Shown here: positions 10,652 through 24,245 of the stretch, one piece after another
How positions within the stretch are numbered: the stretch's first letter is position 1
How the letters are laid out: each line of letters starts with the position of its first letter
Assembly (NCBI GenBank): GCA_902611135.1
Contig: CACLYL010000004.1
Location: 1-49,634, forward strand
Source of the DNA: an uncultured Fidelibacterota bacterium
Lineage (GTDB): Bacteria > Fidelibacterota > Marinisomatia > Marinisomatales > UBA1611
Direction of reading: 5' to 3'
DNA length: 49,634 nucleotides
Made by a program: the position numbers and the translations under genes
Notes under the pieces: generated by a model
Told to the model about the DNA's origin: nothing
The model's input: only the letters and a program-made list of their open reading frames with translations
Databases searched by the model: none

Positions 10652-11076
10652 AAGATATCATGCAAATACATGCTATGAGGAAAGATAAAAATATGGATCA
10701 GAAGCCAGAGTAAGCTTATAATTCTTGCTGGAATAACTGTGATTGGATAATATTTTGATATGAGGTAACCAAAAACGGTTATTAATGGATCTGAAATAAA
10801 CCTATTTGCCCAAAACTCCACCCCCTGAAACCAATATTCAACTGATTCTCCTGCTAATCCCGTTTCTAAATAATGTTCTGCAGTCTCCCAAATATATGCT
10901 ATCAGAAGTACCAATATCATATCAAAGTAATAGCCTTTATCCGTATCTATCTTAAATTCATTTTTGATCATTTTTTTGTTAAAGTATATGGAAAAAGAAC
11001 CAATTGAAATACCGCTTAAAAGATGTTCAACGGTCCAAATGTCAAAAAAGGCAACAGTTTTTAAACCCCATATCAT
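10648..11076 (-). CDS. Integral membrane protein of unknown function
   Basis: 142-aa ORF with several hydrophobic helices; IWETAEHYLETGLAGESVEYWFQGVEFWANRFISDP; stop overlaps the convergent gene. Confidence 0.6.
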   Translation of the reverse strand: MIWGLKTVAFFDIWTVEHLLSGISIGSFSIYFNKKMIKNEFKIDTDKGYYFDMILVLLIAYIWETAEHYLETGLAGESVEYWFQGVEFWANRFISDPLITVFGYLISKYYPITVIPARIISLLWLLIHIFIFPHSMYLHDIF

Positions 11077-11171
11077 ATATTCGTTTCAATCTTCATATTT
11101 TACAACTTAATATCATTATTATAGAATAAACAATATTAATTTAATTGACCTGCCATAAGGGTATTTAGGAC

Positions 11172-12545
11172 TTGAAAAGTTCTATATTAACAACTCTAAT
11201 TTTTTCAATCAGCATTTTCTGTTCAATTTGTTTATCACAAAAAGATATTTATGAGGAACCAACATATTTTCGAAATAAAGTTGATAACAAATTAAAAATA
11301 AAGAGTAAATCCTCATTCCAAAGCTAATTAGAAATTGATGGTAAAGATTTTACTAAATACAAGTTTCAAGGAAAAAGTCATTACTACTTAAATCTTAAAG
11401 AGAGTACTAGAAAATCTATAGCAATAAAGTTAAATAATAAACTTGAATCTAAATTAAAATTTTTTGTTATTGATTTAAATCATAATGGATGGATTGGTCC
11501 TTATCAAAACCTTAACAAATTAAGTTTACCTAAAATAACGGATCGAATTAAGAGCAATTACATTTTATTAGAACTAATCCTAAAAGAGAATGAACAACTA
11601 ATAAATCCTTTTATCGATATTTTATATTTTGATAATTCGTCAAAACGAATTATCAATTCTTTTAAAAACAATAGGTGGAAGACTTTAAAAAGAGACCATC
11701 GTAGGAATATTTTTTTTCGTGAATATTGACCTCCAAGCAATGAGTGCATTCGTCCTTTCAGTCGAAATCAAGAACTAAATCCTGAAGGGTGGATTGGCCA
11801 AAATTGGGAAGGAAGTGGCTTTGATGTGGTATCCTACTTTCCAACCTTTTCTCCGGCAGATTGTAATAATTGTGGACAAGGCAATGGTGATTTACAAGTT
11901 GATTACCAATTAACATATGAAGACTGGTTGAATATCGTTGATTCAATACAGCCAATAGCAATCATAACGTTTAGTAGAGGAAGCATAGATAATACATGGG
12001 AATTTAAATGGAATTATTAAAATAGTATAAATTGGGTAGATGACTTTACACCTCCTTACCAACCAACGCCAGCACCTCCAGATTCTATATTAGAAGCTGT
12101 TTCGGCTAGATTCTCTATTCTTCCAAAGGACTCTATAGTCTCAAAAATTTATTCTTCAAATTTAGATATATATCCTTTTATCGATTATAACTTAGGTGCT
12201 GGTAATTACTTATCAGAGTTTATTGGTTATAATGGGGTTTGGTATAGAGATCTAAATATTAATGATACATTAAACATAAAGTTTATTAGCTGGGCATGTT
12301 CATGTGGAAGGTGTAATTCCTTGGGATACTGCTTTTGAGGGAGCAAAAATTAGTCTATAATCGGTCATTGAAAAACTAAATGATTTATTGCCTATAATAG
12401 GATATAAATATGGATGGAACAATTTCAATATTAGATATAATTCTATAGATTTCATTTTTAAGTGGGGATTACAATTTTAATGAAATTGAAAATCATAATG
12501 CAGATATAAATTTGGCCCTAGGACAGATATTTTTGATTTACTAAT
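11172..12545 (+). pseudogene. Decayed secreted peptidase-like gene (pyroglutamyl-peptidase/C15-like C-terminal part)
   Basis: One reading frame from TTG 11172 interrupted by TAA 11325, TGA 11727 and TAA about 12018, with protein-like sequence throughout; shift near 12300 then AGHVHVEGVIPWDTAFEGAKISL*SVIEKLND (fourth stop). 3' end approximate. Confidence 0.7.
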
Positions 12546-12583
12546 TTTATCGGATAATTTGTTGTTAGGCAGATAAGATAATT

Positions 12584-13072
12584 TTAGTTTAATTTTTCAA
12601 AATATTCTCCACTCTTAATTGTCCCTTCTTTTAAAACTTTGCAGTACCACCCTCTACGATTTTTTAGTGTTTTTATGAAACTACCTATTTTTGATAAACC
12701 TACATAGTTCAAATTTTCTAATTTTTTACAAGGAGCACATACGAATGAGATTTGTAATTCAACATTTCCAATTTTATACTTATTGCCTGGTTTTAGGGAA
12801 TTGTAGTTTACATTATCTAAGGTTAGATTTTCTCCTAAGTCACCAGGCCTTACAGGCCAGCCTTCAAGTTGTAATTTATTTATAACATCCATAGACAATA
12901 TCATTATTGCCATATCAAGTGTATTTTTTTTTTTTAATTTTCTATAATTATTAAAATCTTTTTCGATTCCATCAAAGCTGATGATGCCTTCTGAAACACT
13001 CTCTTTTGGCAAACCGATACCATCTTGAGTATTCGGTTTCACATTTATTTGATATACTTTTGATTTTAACAT
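12584..13072 (-). CDS. MOSC domain protein
   Basis: RPGDLGENLTLDNVNYNSLKPGNKYKIGNVELQISFVCAPCKKLE. Confidence 0.85.
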   Translation of the reverse strand: MLKSKVYQINVKPNTQDGIGLPKESVSEGIISFDGIEKDFNNYRKLKKKNTLDMAIMILSMDVINKLQLEGWPVRPGDLGENLTLDNVNYNSLKPGNKYKIGNVELQISFVCAPCKKLENLNYVGLSKIGSFIKTLKNRRGWYCKVLKEGTIKSGEYFEKLN

Positions 13073-13119
13073 ATAAAAATTTAATTCAATAAACTATAAA
13101 TAAAATTGTAAAATTAATT

Positions 13120-13923
13120 ATGGATTATTTCCTGAAAAAATTAATAAAAAGAGATAATATTCGTCTTTTCATTCTTAAATGTCATTTATTATTAGGATTT
13201 ATTTTTATATTTAATAATATGGTATTTGGAATAAATGGTTTGGGCGTTAATAGTGGCTTTACATACTTTGACGTCAAAACATCTTTAGATTCTAAAATAT
13301 TCAAAAAACAGGAATTGGTAGGATACCTGACAAATCATGGATTTAAAAACGGACTAAATCATGGATGTTATTTCTATTACGAGTATAACAATTATGAATT
13401 TGAAACGGAAATAAACATATTAACCAAGAAATACAGTTTTTCATTTAAAAATCAGCTTCATAACTCAAACACTCAAACAAAAATTTACAATACTAACTTT
13501 AAACTAGAAAATATATTATTAAATGTAGTAAAGCCTTTTACGCTTTTAAATATTAAAAAAGTAATTCAATCTGATTTTTTATTAGGGTTTGGATTAGGAA
13601 TGAGTCGTACAACACCAATCGTCTATAATTTTTTTTTAAATCAATATGATAATTTTTTTATATTTGATGTTAATGGTGATCCTGACCTGTCAAATGGTAC
13701 ATTGTCTTTAAAGACATTAAACAGAAGGTTAAATATATTAAAGACTGAAAATATAGCTTACTCGGTAAATGGTCAGATAGGTTTTAAGGTTAGAATGTTT
13801 AACATAGAAACTTCAAGCTTTTTTAGATACACATTCTTAACGCAGACTACAAATAAAAGAGACTTGATACATGAGCTAAAAGGATTTGGAACATTACTTA
13901 TGAGGTTGGGGATATACTTTTAA
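13120..13923 (+). CDS. Hypothetical envelope protein (beta-rich)
   Basis: 267-aa ORF, N-terminal hydrophobic segment, divergent from the MOSC gene. Confidence 0.6.
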   Translation: MDYFLKKLIKRDNIRLFILKCHLLLGFIFIFNNMVFGINGLGVNSGFTYFDVKTSLDSKIFKKQELVGYLTNHGFKNGLNHGCYFYYEYNNYEFETEINILTKKYSFSFKNQLHNSNTQTKIYNTNFKLENILLNVVKPFTLLNIKKVIQSDFLLGFGLGMSRTTPIVYNFFLNQYDNFFIFDVNGDPDLSNGTLSLKTLNRRLNILKTENIAYSVNGQIGFKVRMFNIETSSFFRYTFLTQTTNKRDLIHELKGFGTLLMRLGIYF

Positions 13924-14091
13924 TTTTAAAAAATTTGTTACCACTTTAATTAATCTTTGATAAGAGCTACAAACCCTTGTTAAAAAGGTTTTTTCTTTTA
14001 TATATTTAAAAGCTGTTACAAAAAAATTTAAACATTTATGGTTTCTAAAAAATTTGTTAAAATGAAAAAGGAATTAAAATAGAGATAAAAG

Positions 14092-14454
14092 ATGGCAAAA
14101 AAGAAAAAAAATATTATTGAAGAAGAATACGATATCTATGATGATATCAAACTAGCAAAACGGAAAACCATTACTAATGGTGAAAAGTATAACTTTTACA
14201 TATTTGACATGCTTGCAATTGAAAAGGAATTATCCAATGGTAAATATGGTAAAGGAGATACGACTATTAGTATTATGAAAGATTTTAAGCTTATGGATGA
14301 AGAGACTGGTGAGATGCTTGATGTAAAATTGCGTTGCTCCAAGAAAATTAATGATGGGTTAGAATTAGAAATGCCAGAAGCAGAGGAAGTATTTGAAAAA
14401 TGTATTAAAAAGCTTGAAGAAATGGGACTAACCAATACAGCTGAAGGAGAATAA
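14092..14454 (+). CDS. Hypothetical charged cytoplasmic protein
   Basis: 120-aa ORF, Lys/Glu rich, no signal. Confidence 0.6.
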   Translation: MAKKKKNIIEEEYDIYDDIKLAKRKTITNGEKYNFYIFDMLAIEKELSNGKYGKGDTTISIMKDFKLMDEETGEMLDVKLRCSKKINDGLELEMPEAEEVFEKCIKKLEEMGLTNTAEGE

Positions 14455-14537
14455 TTTTGCAGATACTTTTCTTGGTTTAGAGATACTCAATTAAAAATTT
14501 CATTTTTCATGAGCAAAGTTATACAGTTAATTATTTA

Positions 14538-14747
14538 ATGGCATACATATACATAGTTATCTTATCTTTTTTATTGTATTGTATTTTTTACATTTACAAG
14601 TTTATCATAATAAATAAAAGTGAAGTAAAGTTAATTTTTCAAAGAGCATTTTTTTTTCGCACAAATCCATATATTAGAAAAACAATAATTATCTCGTCAT
14701 TAAAATTATTATTTAGGCTTATTAGAAAGTTTATCATAAAATATTAA
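14538..14747 (+). CDS. Small membrane protein, hypothetical
   Basis: 69-aa ORF, N-terminal hydrophobic helix, basic tail. Confidence 0.4.
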   Translation: MAYIYIVILSFLLYCIFYIYKFIIINKSEVKLIFQRAFFFRTNPYIRKTIIISSLKLLFRLIRKFIIKY

Positions 14748-14764
14748 ATAAGAAAGATTCATAT

Positions 14765-15253
14765 ATGAATTTTTCATATAGAGATATAAATAATAATGAT
14801 TTTAAAGAAATAATTGCCCTTAACACAAAATTTGAGTCTTATCTTAGTCCTCTAGATAACTCAAAGCTATTATTCCTTTTAAGAGAATCTAGTTTTGCTA
14901 AGTCAATTAGATTTAAACAAAGGTTAATCGGATTTTTGATAACTATTCCTCCTAATTCAGTCTATGATAGTATTTATTATAATTGGTTTAACAAAAAGTA
15001 TAATTCTTTTATCTATATTGATAGAGTATGTATATCAAATGAATTTCAAAGGTATGGATTAGGTCAACATTTTTACAATGAAGTTAAAAGTAACTTTAAA
15101 AAGATGACTAAAAGAATGGTTTGTGAGGTAAACATATTTCCAAAAAACAAAATATCGGAGTCATTTCACATGTGGTATGGATTTAAACAAGTAGGAAAAC
15201 TAAAATCTAAAAATTCTTTAAAAGTAGTTTCATTAAAGTCCTATGAATTTTAA
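14765..15253 (+). CDS. GNAT family N-acetyltransferase
   Basis: YIDRVCISNEFQRYGLGQHFYNEVKSNFKK...NIFPKNKISESFHMWYGFKQVG. Confidence 0.75.
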   Translation: MNFSYRDINNNDFKEIIALNTKFESYLSPLDNSKLLFLLRESSFAKSIRFKQRLIGFLITIPPNSVYDSIYYNWFNKKYNSFIYIDRVCISNEFQRYGLGQHFYNEVKSNFKKMTKRMVCEVNIFPKNKISESFHMWYGFKQVGKLKSKNSLKVVSLKSYEF

Positions 15254-15303
15254 AAACATTATTTTTTAAATTAAGCATCTAAAGTTTCTCAAAAAAGATA
15301 GAA

Positions 15304-16020
15304 ATGAACTCTAAGAAAGAAAATCCAATATTTAGTATTACTTTAAATCTTATTTTGCCGGTTATTATCCTAAAAAAAGGAGATAGTTGGATTGGTGCAG
15401 ATATACAATTATTTGGATTAGAATCCTCGATGCTGGTTTTAATAATGGCGTTATTATTTCCCATAATTTATTTTTTAAATGACTTCATCAAGAATTCAAG
15501 AACAAATTTTATATCAATTTTGGGTTTTGTTAATATTCTTCTTACTGGTTTGATTGGTATACTAGGAGAAAAATTTGGTATCTCTAAAAATTGGTTTATA
15601 ATAAAAGAGTCCATTATTCCATTAGCAATAGGTATTTTAATTTTAGTTTCTATGAACTCTAAATCACCACTTGTAAAAACAATAATATTTAATGATTCGG
15701 TTTTTAATATTGCTAAGATAAATCAACACATTAAAGAAGAAAAAATAAGTATTTTTGATGAAATTTTTAGGAATTCTACTTATCTGATAAGTGGTAGCTT
15801 TTTTTTAAGTTCAGTTATTCAATTTTTTTTGGCAAGAATTATCATCACCGTTGATCCAGGACATGCAGACTTTAACGATCAAGTAGGTACAATGACATGG
15901 ATGAGTTATTTTATTGTAATGATCCCCTGTATGTCAATGTTTGGTTACGCAATCTATAAGATCATGAATGGAATAACAGAAATAACTGGATTAAAGCGCG
16001 AAGAAATTCTAAATAGTTAA
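15304..16020 (+). CDS. Multi-pass membrane protein, hypothetical
   Basis: 238-aa ORF with about 6 hydrophobic stretches, including a VxxC3-like septaprenyl segment without a clear family. Confidence 0.6.
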   Translation: MNSKKENPIFSITLNLILPVIILKKGDSWIGADIQLFGLESSMLVLIMALLFPIIYFLNDFIKNSRTNFISILGFVNILLTGLIGILGEKFGISKNWFIIKESIIPLAIGILILVSMNSKSPLVKTIIFNDSVFNIAKINQHIKEEKISIFDEIFRNSTYLISGSFFLSSVIQFFLARIIITVDPGHADFNDQVGTMTWMSYFIVMIPCMSMFGYAIYKIMNGITEITGLKREEILNS

Positions 16021-16023
16021 ACG

Positions 16024-17121
16024 TTGGTCGATATTTTAGATAAAGTAAAATTTAAAAAAATTATTCATATTGATATGGATGCTTTTTATACCTCAGTTGA
16101 ACAATTAGATGATCAAGGTTTAAAGGGAAAACCTGTTGTTGTTGGTGGAGATTCTGAAAGAGGCGTTATAGCAGCAGCTTCATATGAGGCAAGATCTTTT
16201 GGAATTAAGTCTGCAATGTCTTCAAGCTTGGCAAAAAAGAAGTGTGTCAATTTAATCTTCATAAAACCTAGATTTTATAGATACAAAGAAATTTCAGAAA
16301 AGGTTCGATCCATTTTTTATAAGTATACAAATTTGGTTGAACCATTATCATTAGACGAGGCTTTTTTAGATGTTACCAAAAATAAATTGAACCTTCCTTA
16401 CGCATCCAAAATTGCTCTATTAATTAGAAAAGAGATTCAAACAGATGTTGGTTTAACAGCGTCAGCAGGTATATCCATAAATAAGTTTACTGCTAAGGTA
16501 GCAACTGAAATAAATAAACCAAATGGTCAAAAAACCATTCTTCCTGAAAATGTTGGTCCCTTTTTAGAAAGTCTGCCTATAGAGAAATTTTTTGGCATCG
16601 GAAAAGTCACCTCAAAAAAAATGATAAAGCTAGGTATAATGAATGGTTATGATCTTAAAATGAAATCTTTAGAATTTTTAAAAAAGAACTTTGGAAAACA
16701 AGGTGCATCTTTTTTTAATATTGTCAGGGGTATACAAAACAGTCCTGTTAATCCAAATAGAATTAGAAAATCAATAGGCGCAGAAAGAACATTTTCTAGA
16801 AATCTTTCTTCAATTCAGTACATGCTTGAGAAACTAAATGATATTTCAAATGAATTGGAAAAAAGAATAAAAAGGTTTAATAAAAGGGCAAGAACAATTA
16901 CTCTTAAAATTAAATATAATGATTTTTCCATACAAACTCGGTCAAAAACGGTTGACCGAGGCTTTTCAAATAAATCTGACTTTTTTCCTATAATTGAACA
17001 ATTAATTAATAAAAATAATATACATAAACCCGTAAGATTATTAGGTATATCTGTTAGTAACTTTGAAAACTGGCCGCAAAATAATGATCGAATTAATATT
17101 CAATGTAGTTTTGATTTTTAA
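16024..17121 (+). CDS. dinB: DNA polymerase IV (Y family); TTG start
   Basis: IIHIDMDAFYTSVEQLDDQGLKGKPVVVGG...SLDEAFLDVT...GIGKVTSKKM. Confidence 0.93.
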   Translation: MVDILDKVKFKKIIHIDMDAFYTSVEQLDDQGLKGKPVVVGGDSERGVIAAASYEARSFGIKSAMSSSLAKKKCVNLIFIKPRFYRYKEISEKVRSIFYKYTNLVEPLSLDEAFLDVTKNKLNLPYASKIALLIRKEIQTDVGLTASAGISINKFTAKVATEINKPNGQKTILPENVGPFLESLPIEKFFGIGKVTSKKMIKLGIMNGYDLKMKSLEFLKKNFGKQGASFFNIVRGIQNSPVNPNRIRKSIGAERTFSRNLSSIQYMLEKLNDISNELEKRIKRFNKRARTITLKIKYNDFSIQTRSKTVDRGFSNKSDFFPIIEQLINKNNIHKPVRLLGISVSNFENWPQNNDRINIQCSFDF

Positions 17122-17153
17122 TTGGTAATATTTAAGGTTCAAATTTTATTTTT

Positions 17154-18587
17154 ATGTATCTAAAACATATTTTAGTTTTTTTATTTTCAGTATGGCTATT
17201 GTTGATAGCTGATGATCATGCTATTAGATTTGATGGAATAAATGATCACATCATAATATCAGATCATCCGGATCTTGACCTTACCTCATCCTACACCCTA
17301 GAGGCCTGGATATTTCCAGAATCATTCTCCTGGCTCTCTGGCATCATATCGAAATATCATACCAGTGGATCAAATGGATACATGCTTCGATTAAGCCAAA
17401 ATGCACCCTATAATGGTATTGGTTTTGATGAACAAGAGACCAGTAACGGTGTTTTAAATGAAAGCCAGTGGTATCACCTAGCTGCAGTTAAAGATGGAAA
17501 TAGCAGAAGATTATATATAAATGGTATAGAAACTAATTTATCGGGTAATGGTTTAAATGTTAATTCAAACAGTGACCCTTTAAGGATTGCTTCCGATTAT
17601 GCAGGTCGCTTTTTTGATGGTAAAATAGATGAAATTAGGATATGGTCTAATGCTCGTAGTGAAGAAGAAGTAAATACCTATATGGACTCATCACTTACGG
17701 GTTCTGAAACTGGACTTGTTGCTTATTATAATTTTAACACTGGAATAGGTGATACACTTTTTGATCTGTCAAATAATGAGCATCATGGAACCTTGATTGG
17801 AGGTCCAGAGTGGGTGGATGGTATCACAATAAATAGTATATTAGGAGATATAAATTTTGATGAGGTCCTTAATATCTATGATGCTGTTCAACTTGTTTCT
17901 ATATTATTGGATAATGCATTAGCAAATGAACAACAGCTTAATGCATGTGATACGAATCAAGATGGTTTAATTGATATTTCAGATGTCATTCATCTGGTTC
18001 AATGGATTTTAAATCTAGACATGAGCAATTACTCCAATCTTCAACAAGTTATTGTTCAACAAGATCAAAATCACGTTGTTATCAGTTCTAGTGGTGATAT
18101 AGCTGGCTTCGTCTTAACCTTTTCCGACGACTTAAAAAGCAATGAATTTATAGAACTACCTGATGGCTGGACGCATAAAATATCAGGGAAAAAATTGGTA
18201 GCATTCAGTATGGATGGAAGTTCATTGCCGCTAAATTATAATATAGAGTTAAAACAACCCTCTATCATCAATAAAGTTATTGCTTCTGGATGGAATGGAG
18301 AAACTCAGTCAGAATTAGTTAGTCCGCATAATTACGCTATTGCCTCCTATCCCAACCCATTCAATAATAGATGTATCATTAGGTATACAAAACCACATGA
18401 CGGAGATACTATCCTGAATATTTTTGATGTGAACGGAAGAGAAGTAGAAAATTACATTCTAGGGTTTCAATACAAAGGTTTGCATGAATTTCATTGGCAA
18501 CCTAACAATATTGGATCTGGTGTATATTTTATTTCTTTAGAAAATGATATAAAAGTCAACGCAATAAAAGTCGTCTTTTTAAAATGA
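17154..18587 (+). CDS. Secreted LamG/concanavalin-like protein with type I dockerin and T9SS sorting tail
   Basis: LamG: SYTLEAWIFPESFSWLSGIISKY...WYHLAAVKDG; dockerin: GDINFDEVLNIYDAVQLVSILL...CDTNQDGLIDISDVIHLVQWIL; YPNPFNNRC...GVYFISLEN. Confidence 0.85.
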   Translation: MYLKHILVFLFSVWLLLIADDHAIRFDGINDHIIISDHPDLDLTSSYTLEAWIFPESFSWLSGIISKYHTSGSNGYMLRLSQNAPYNGIGFDEQETSNGVLNESQWYHLAAVKDGNSRRLYINGIETNLSGNGLNVNSNSDPLRIASDYAGRFFDGKIDEIRIWSNARSEEEVNTYMDSSLTGSETGLVAYYNFNTGIGDTLFDLSNNEHHGTLIGGPEWVDGITINSILGDINFDEVLNIYDAVQLVSILLDNALANEQQLNACDTNQDGLIDISDVIHLVQWILNLDMSNYSNLQQVIVQQDQNHVVISSSGDIAGFVLTFSDDLKSNEFIELPDGWTHKISGKKLVAFSMDGSSLPLNYNIELKQPSIINKVIASGWNGETQSELVSPHNYAIASYPNPFNNRCIIRYTKPHDGDTILNIFDVNGREVENYILGFQYKGLHEFHWQPNNIGSGVYFISLENDIKVNAIKVVFLK

Positions 18588-20275
18588 TAAAATACATCAT
18601 TCCATTAATTTTATTCTTTAAGAGTATGATATTTGCCGATACGACTATAATTGTTCTTGAACAGTTTCATCAATTTTTTGGTAATTCAGGAAATATGCGG
18701 ACCTATGTTGATACAATTAATTTTCCTGAAAATAATCTCTCATATTCAGAAATTTTTATGAATGTATCTCTAGATTGTCCTACTGGTGGATGCGATCCAT
18801 GGGACCGTAAGGCAAACATACAAATTAAACAGTTTGGTGAATGGTTTGAAATTGGACGTTATGTAACTCCTTACGGTATTGGCTGCAACTGGGTTTTTGA
18901 TGTAACGGATTACAGATCAATCTTAAAAGGCGAAAAAGAAATTAAATCCTACATAGATACTTGGGTTCAACCTGGGTGGCTTGTTACCATTGAATTTAAC
19001 TTTATTTCAGGTCAACCTTTTACACCAAATACAGTAGTAAGGAATGTATGGAATTATGATTATATGGTTTATGGTGATGAATCAAATCCTCCTAATATTG
19101 AGACGATACATGAATATATTCCAGAGGATGTTCAATTTGCAAAACTTAGAATAACCACCACTGGACATGGTCAAGGAAATACTGAAAATGCAGCTGAATT
19201 TTCTTATAAAATTCATGACATCCTTATTGATGACCAAAACGCTTTTTTGCATGACTTTTGGAGAAATGATTGCGAACTTAATTCTTGTTCTCCTCAATTT
19301 GGAACCTGGCAATTTGATAGAGCAGGATTTTGTCCGGGTGATAAAGTTTTCTGGGATGATTTTAATTTATTGAACTTATACACACCTGGAGAGATGATTT
19401 CATTAGATTATGAACTAGAAGACTATTTAAATGAATGTAGTCCAAACAATAGTGATTGCGTTGATGGTCAAACATGCACTTCATGTGATTATAACAACAA
19501 TGGTCATACTGAACCATTCTATTTTATAAGTTCGCAATTAATATATTACACCGAAGGTTATCATTCAAATGCAGATACGTACCTCTACCTAAATGATCAA
19601 GATAGTTTAAATAATCAAATAAAAATTTATTTTGAAAATTATGTACCTGCTTATGGAATCCAGCTTACACTAGATATAAGTAATCTTGCTGGATCAAATT
19701 TACAGGACATAGAATTTTATTCATCAGCGGGGGGTAGGGGTGAAGATAATGGTTGGACATTTTCAATAAATAACGAGGGTATGTTAATTGGTTTGTCTCA
19801 AGATTTAGGAACCCCACTGTTGCCTGGAGAAGGCCTTCTAACTGTTGTAGAATGGAATGGTAATACTATATCAAATTTAAGTGGTGAAATAGGCATTGTT
19901 GATTCAGAGGTCTCTGGTTACTTTGGATCGACATTATCAAATGAAATTGGACCAGATATTAACCTTGACCAAAACCTAAGTGTACAAGAAGAGAAAGAAT
20001 CCCGTAAAAGAAAGTTGAAATTAAATAATCCCTATCCCAACCCATTCAATCCAACGATAAAAGGTGACTTTTTTATAGATAATAGTATGATAATAAATTT
20101 ATCTATTTATAATCTAAAGGGGGAACTTGTGGATAAAATATTTTCTGGTGAAATGTTTAATTCAGGAAATCATCAGTATTCATGGAATGCTGAAAAAATA
20201 CCAAATGGCGTTTACATTGTAAGATTGGAAACTGACTATGATACTAAGAATAAAAAGATTATTTTACTAAAATAA
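18584..20275 (+). CDS. Secreted PNGase F-related protein with cohesin-like domain and T9SS sorting tail
   Basis: GCDPWDRKANIQIKQFGEWFEIGRYVTPYGIGCNWVFDVTDYRSIL...PGWLVTIEFNFISG; C-terminal YPNPFNPTIKG...GVYIVRLETD; 4-nt overlap with upstream gene. Confidence 0.75.
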   Translation: MIKYIIPLILFFKSMIFADTTIIVLEQFHQFFGNSGNMRTYVDTINFPENNLSYSEIFMNVSLDCPTGGCDPWDRKANIQIKQFGEWFEIGRYVTPYGIGCNWVFDVTDYRSILKGEKEIKSYIDTWVQPGWLVTIEFNFISGQPFTPNTVVRNVWNYDYMVYGDESNPPNIETIHEYIPEDVQFAKLRITTTGHGQGNTENAAEFSYKIHDILIDDQNAFLHDFWRNDCELNSCSPQFGTWQFDRAGFCPGDKVFWDDFNLLNLYTPGEMISLDYELEDYLNECSPNNSDCVDGQTCTSCDYNNNGHTEPFYFISSQLIYYTEGYHSNADTYLYLNDQDSLNNQIKIYFENYVPAYGIQLTLDISNLAGSNLQDIEFYSSAGGRGEDNGWTFSINNEGMLIGLSQDLGTPLLPGEGLLTVVEWNGNTISNLSGEIGIVDSEVSGYFGSTLSNEIGPDINLDQNLSVQEEKESRKRKLKLNNPYPNPFNPTIKGDFFIDNSMIINLSIYNLKGELVDKIFSGEMFNSGNHQYSWNAEKIPNGVYIVRLETDYDTKNKKIILLK

Positions 20276-20276
20276 T

Positions 20277-20831
20277 ATGATTAGGGTAGATTATTTATTC
20301 AAGATTTTCATTGTTACTTTCTCATTAACCTTTGGTCAAATCTTTAATCCCGAAACAGGTCAAAAAATTGAACCAACTTTTGATTCAAATACAGGAATTT
20401 TCCTAAAATCGGATAGTTCACAAAATATTTATGTTCCTTTAATAAGCAATATAAGTTTTGATCGAAATTATTTTCAACGAACCATTTACCGTAAAGATGG
20501 CTTTGGGGGACCCTACTATATTGAATATGGAAAGAAAATATCTACACGAAGTCTATTAGGTAGATTTGATACTTATGATGCCTCAAATGAGGTTAATAGA
20601 CAAATAAGAAGAAATAAAAACCTTTCTTTGCTAGGTGGAATATTAATCTTGACGAGCCCATTTTCGGGTTTAGTATTGGATTGGCCAAGTTTGTCTGTAA
20701 TCCAATTTTACGGAGGTACTTTTTTTCTCATAAAAGGATCTATAAATGTAGCTAATTTATTACATAAAGGAATCTGGATATTTAACAGGGAAACAGTAAA
20801 AGAATATTTCCAACATAAAATAAAAAAATAG
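20277..20831 (+). CDS. Hypothetical exported/membrane protein
   Basis: 184-aa ORF with signal peptide and internal hydrophobic hairpin. Confidence 0.6.
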   Translation: MIRVDYLFKIFIVTFSLTFGQIFNPETGQKIEPTFDSNTGIFLKSDSSQNIYVPLISNISFDRNYFQRTIYRKDGFGGPYYIEYGKKISTRSLLGRFDTYDASNEVNRQIRRNKNLSLLGGILILTSPFSGLVLDWPSLSVIQFYGGTFFLIKGSINVANLLHKGIWIFNRETVKEYFQHKIKK

Positions 20832-20890
20832 ATTTGTATAATTATTGAGCAAATGATATAATTAAATTGTAATTATCATCTTAACAATAA

Positions 20891-24205
<3,315 letters not shown>

Positions 24206-24245
24206 AATATTTTTGCAATTACATACTTTATTTTGATTTAATAGA

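Noticed and set aside
11826-12020. 64-aa plus-strand ORF as an independent gene
   Set aside because: It is one segment of the longer interrupted pseudogene frame starting at 11172.
11172-12545. Alternative genetic code or selenocysteine/read-through explaining the interrupted frame
   Set aside because: Both TAA and TGA interrupt it, a frameshift is also needed, and neighbouring genes use the standard code.
13926-14062. Repeated TAAAAAATTTGTTA motif about 120 bp apart
   Set aside because: Low-complexity AT-rich sequence with only two copies; no further structure seen.
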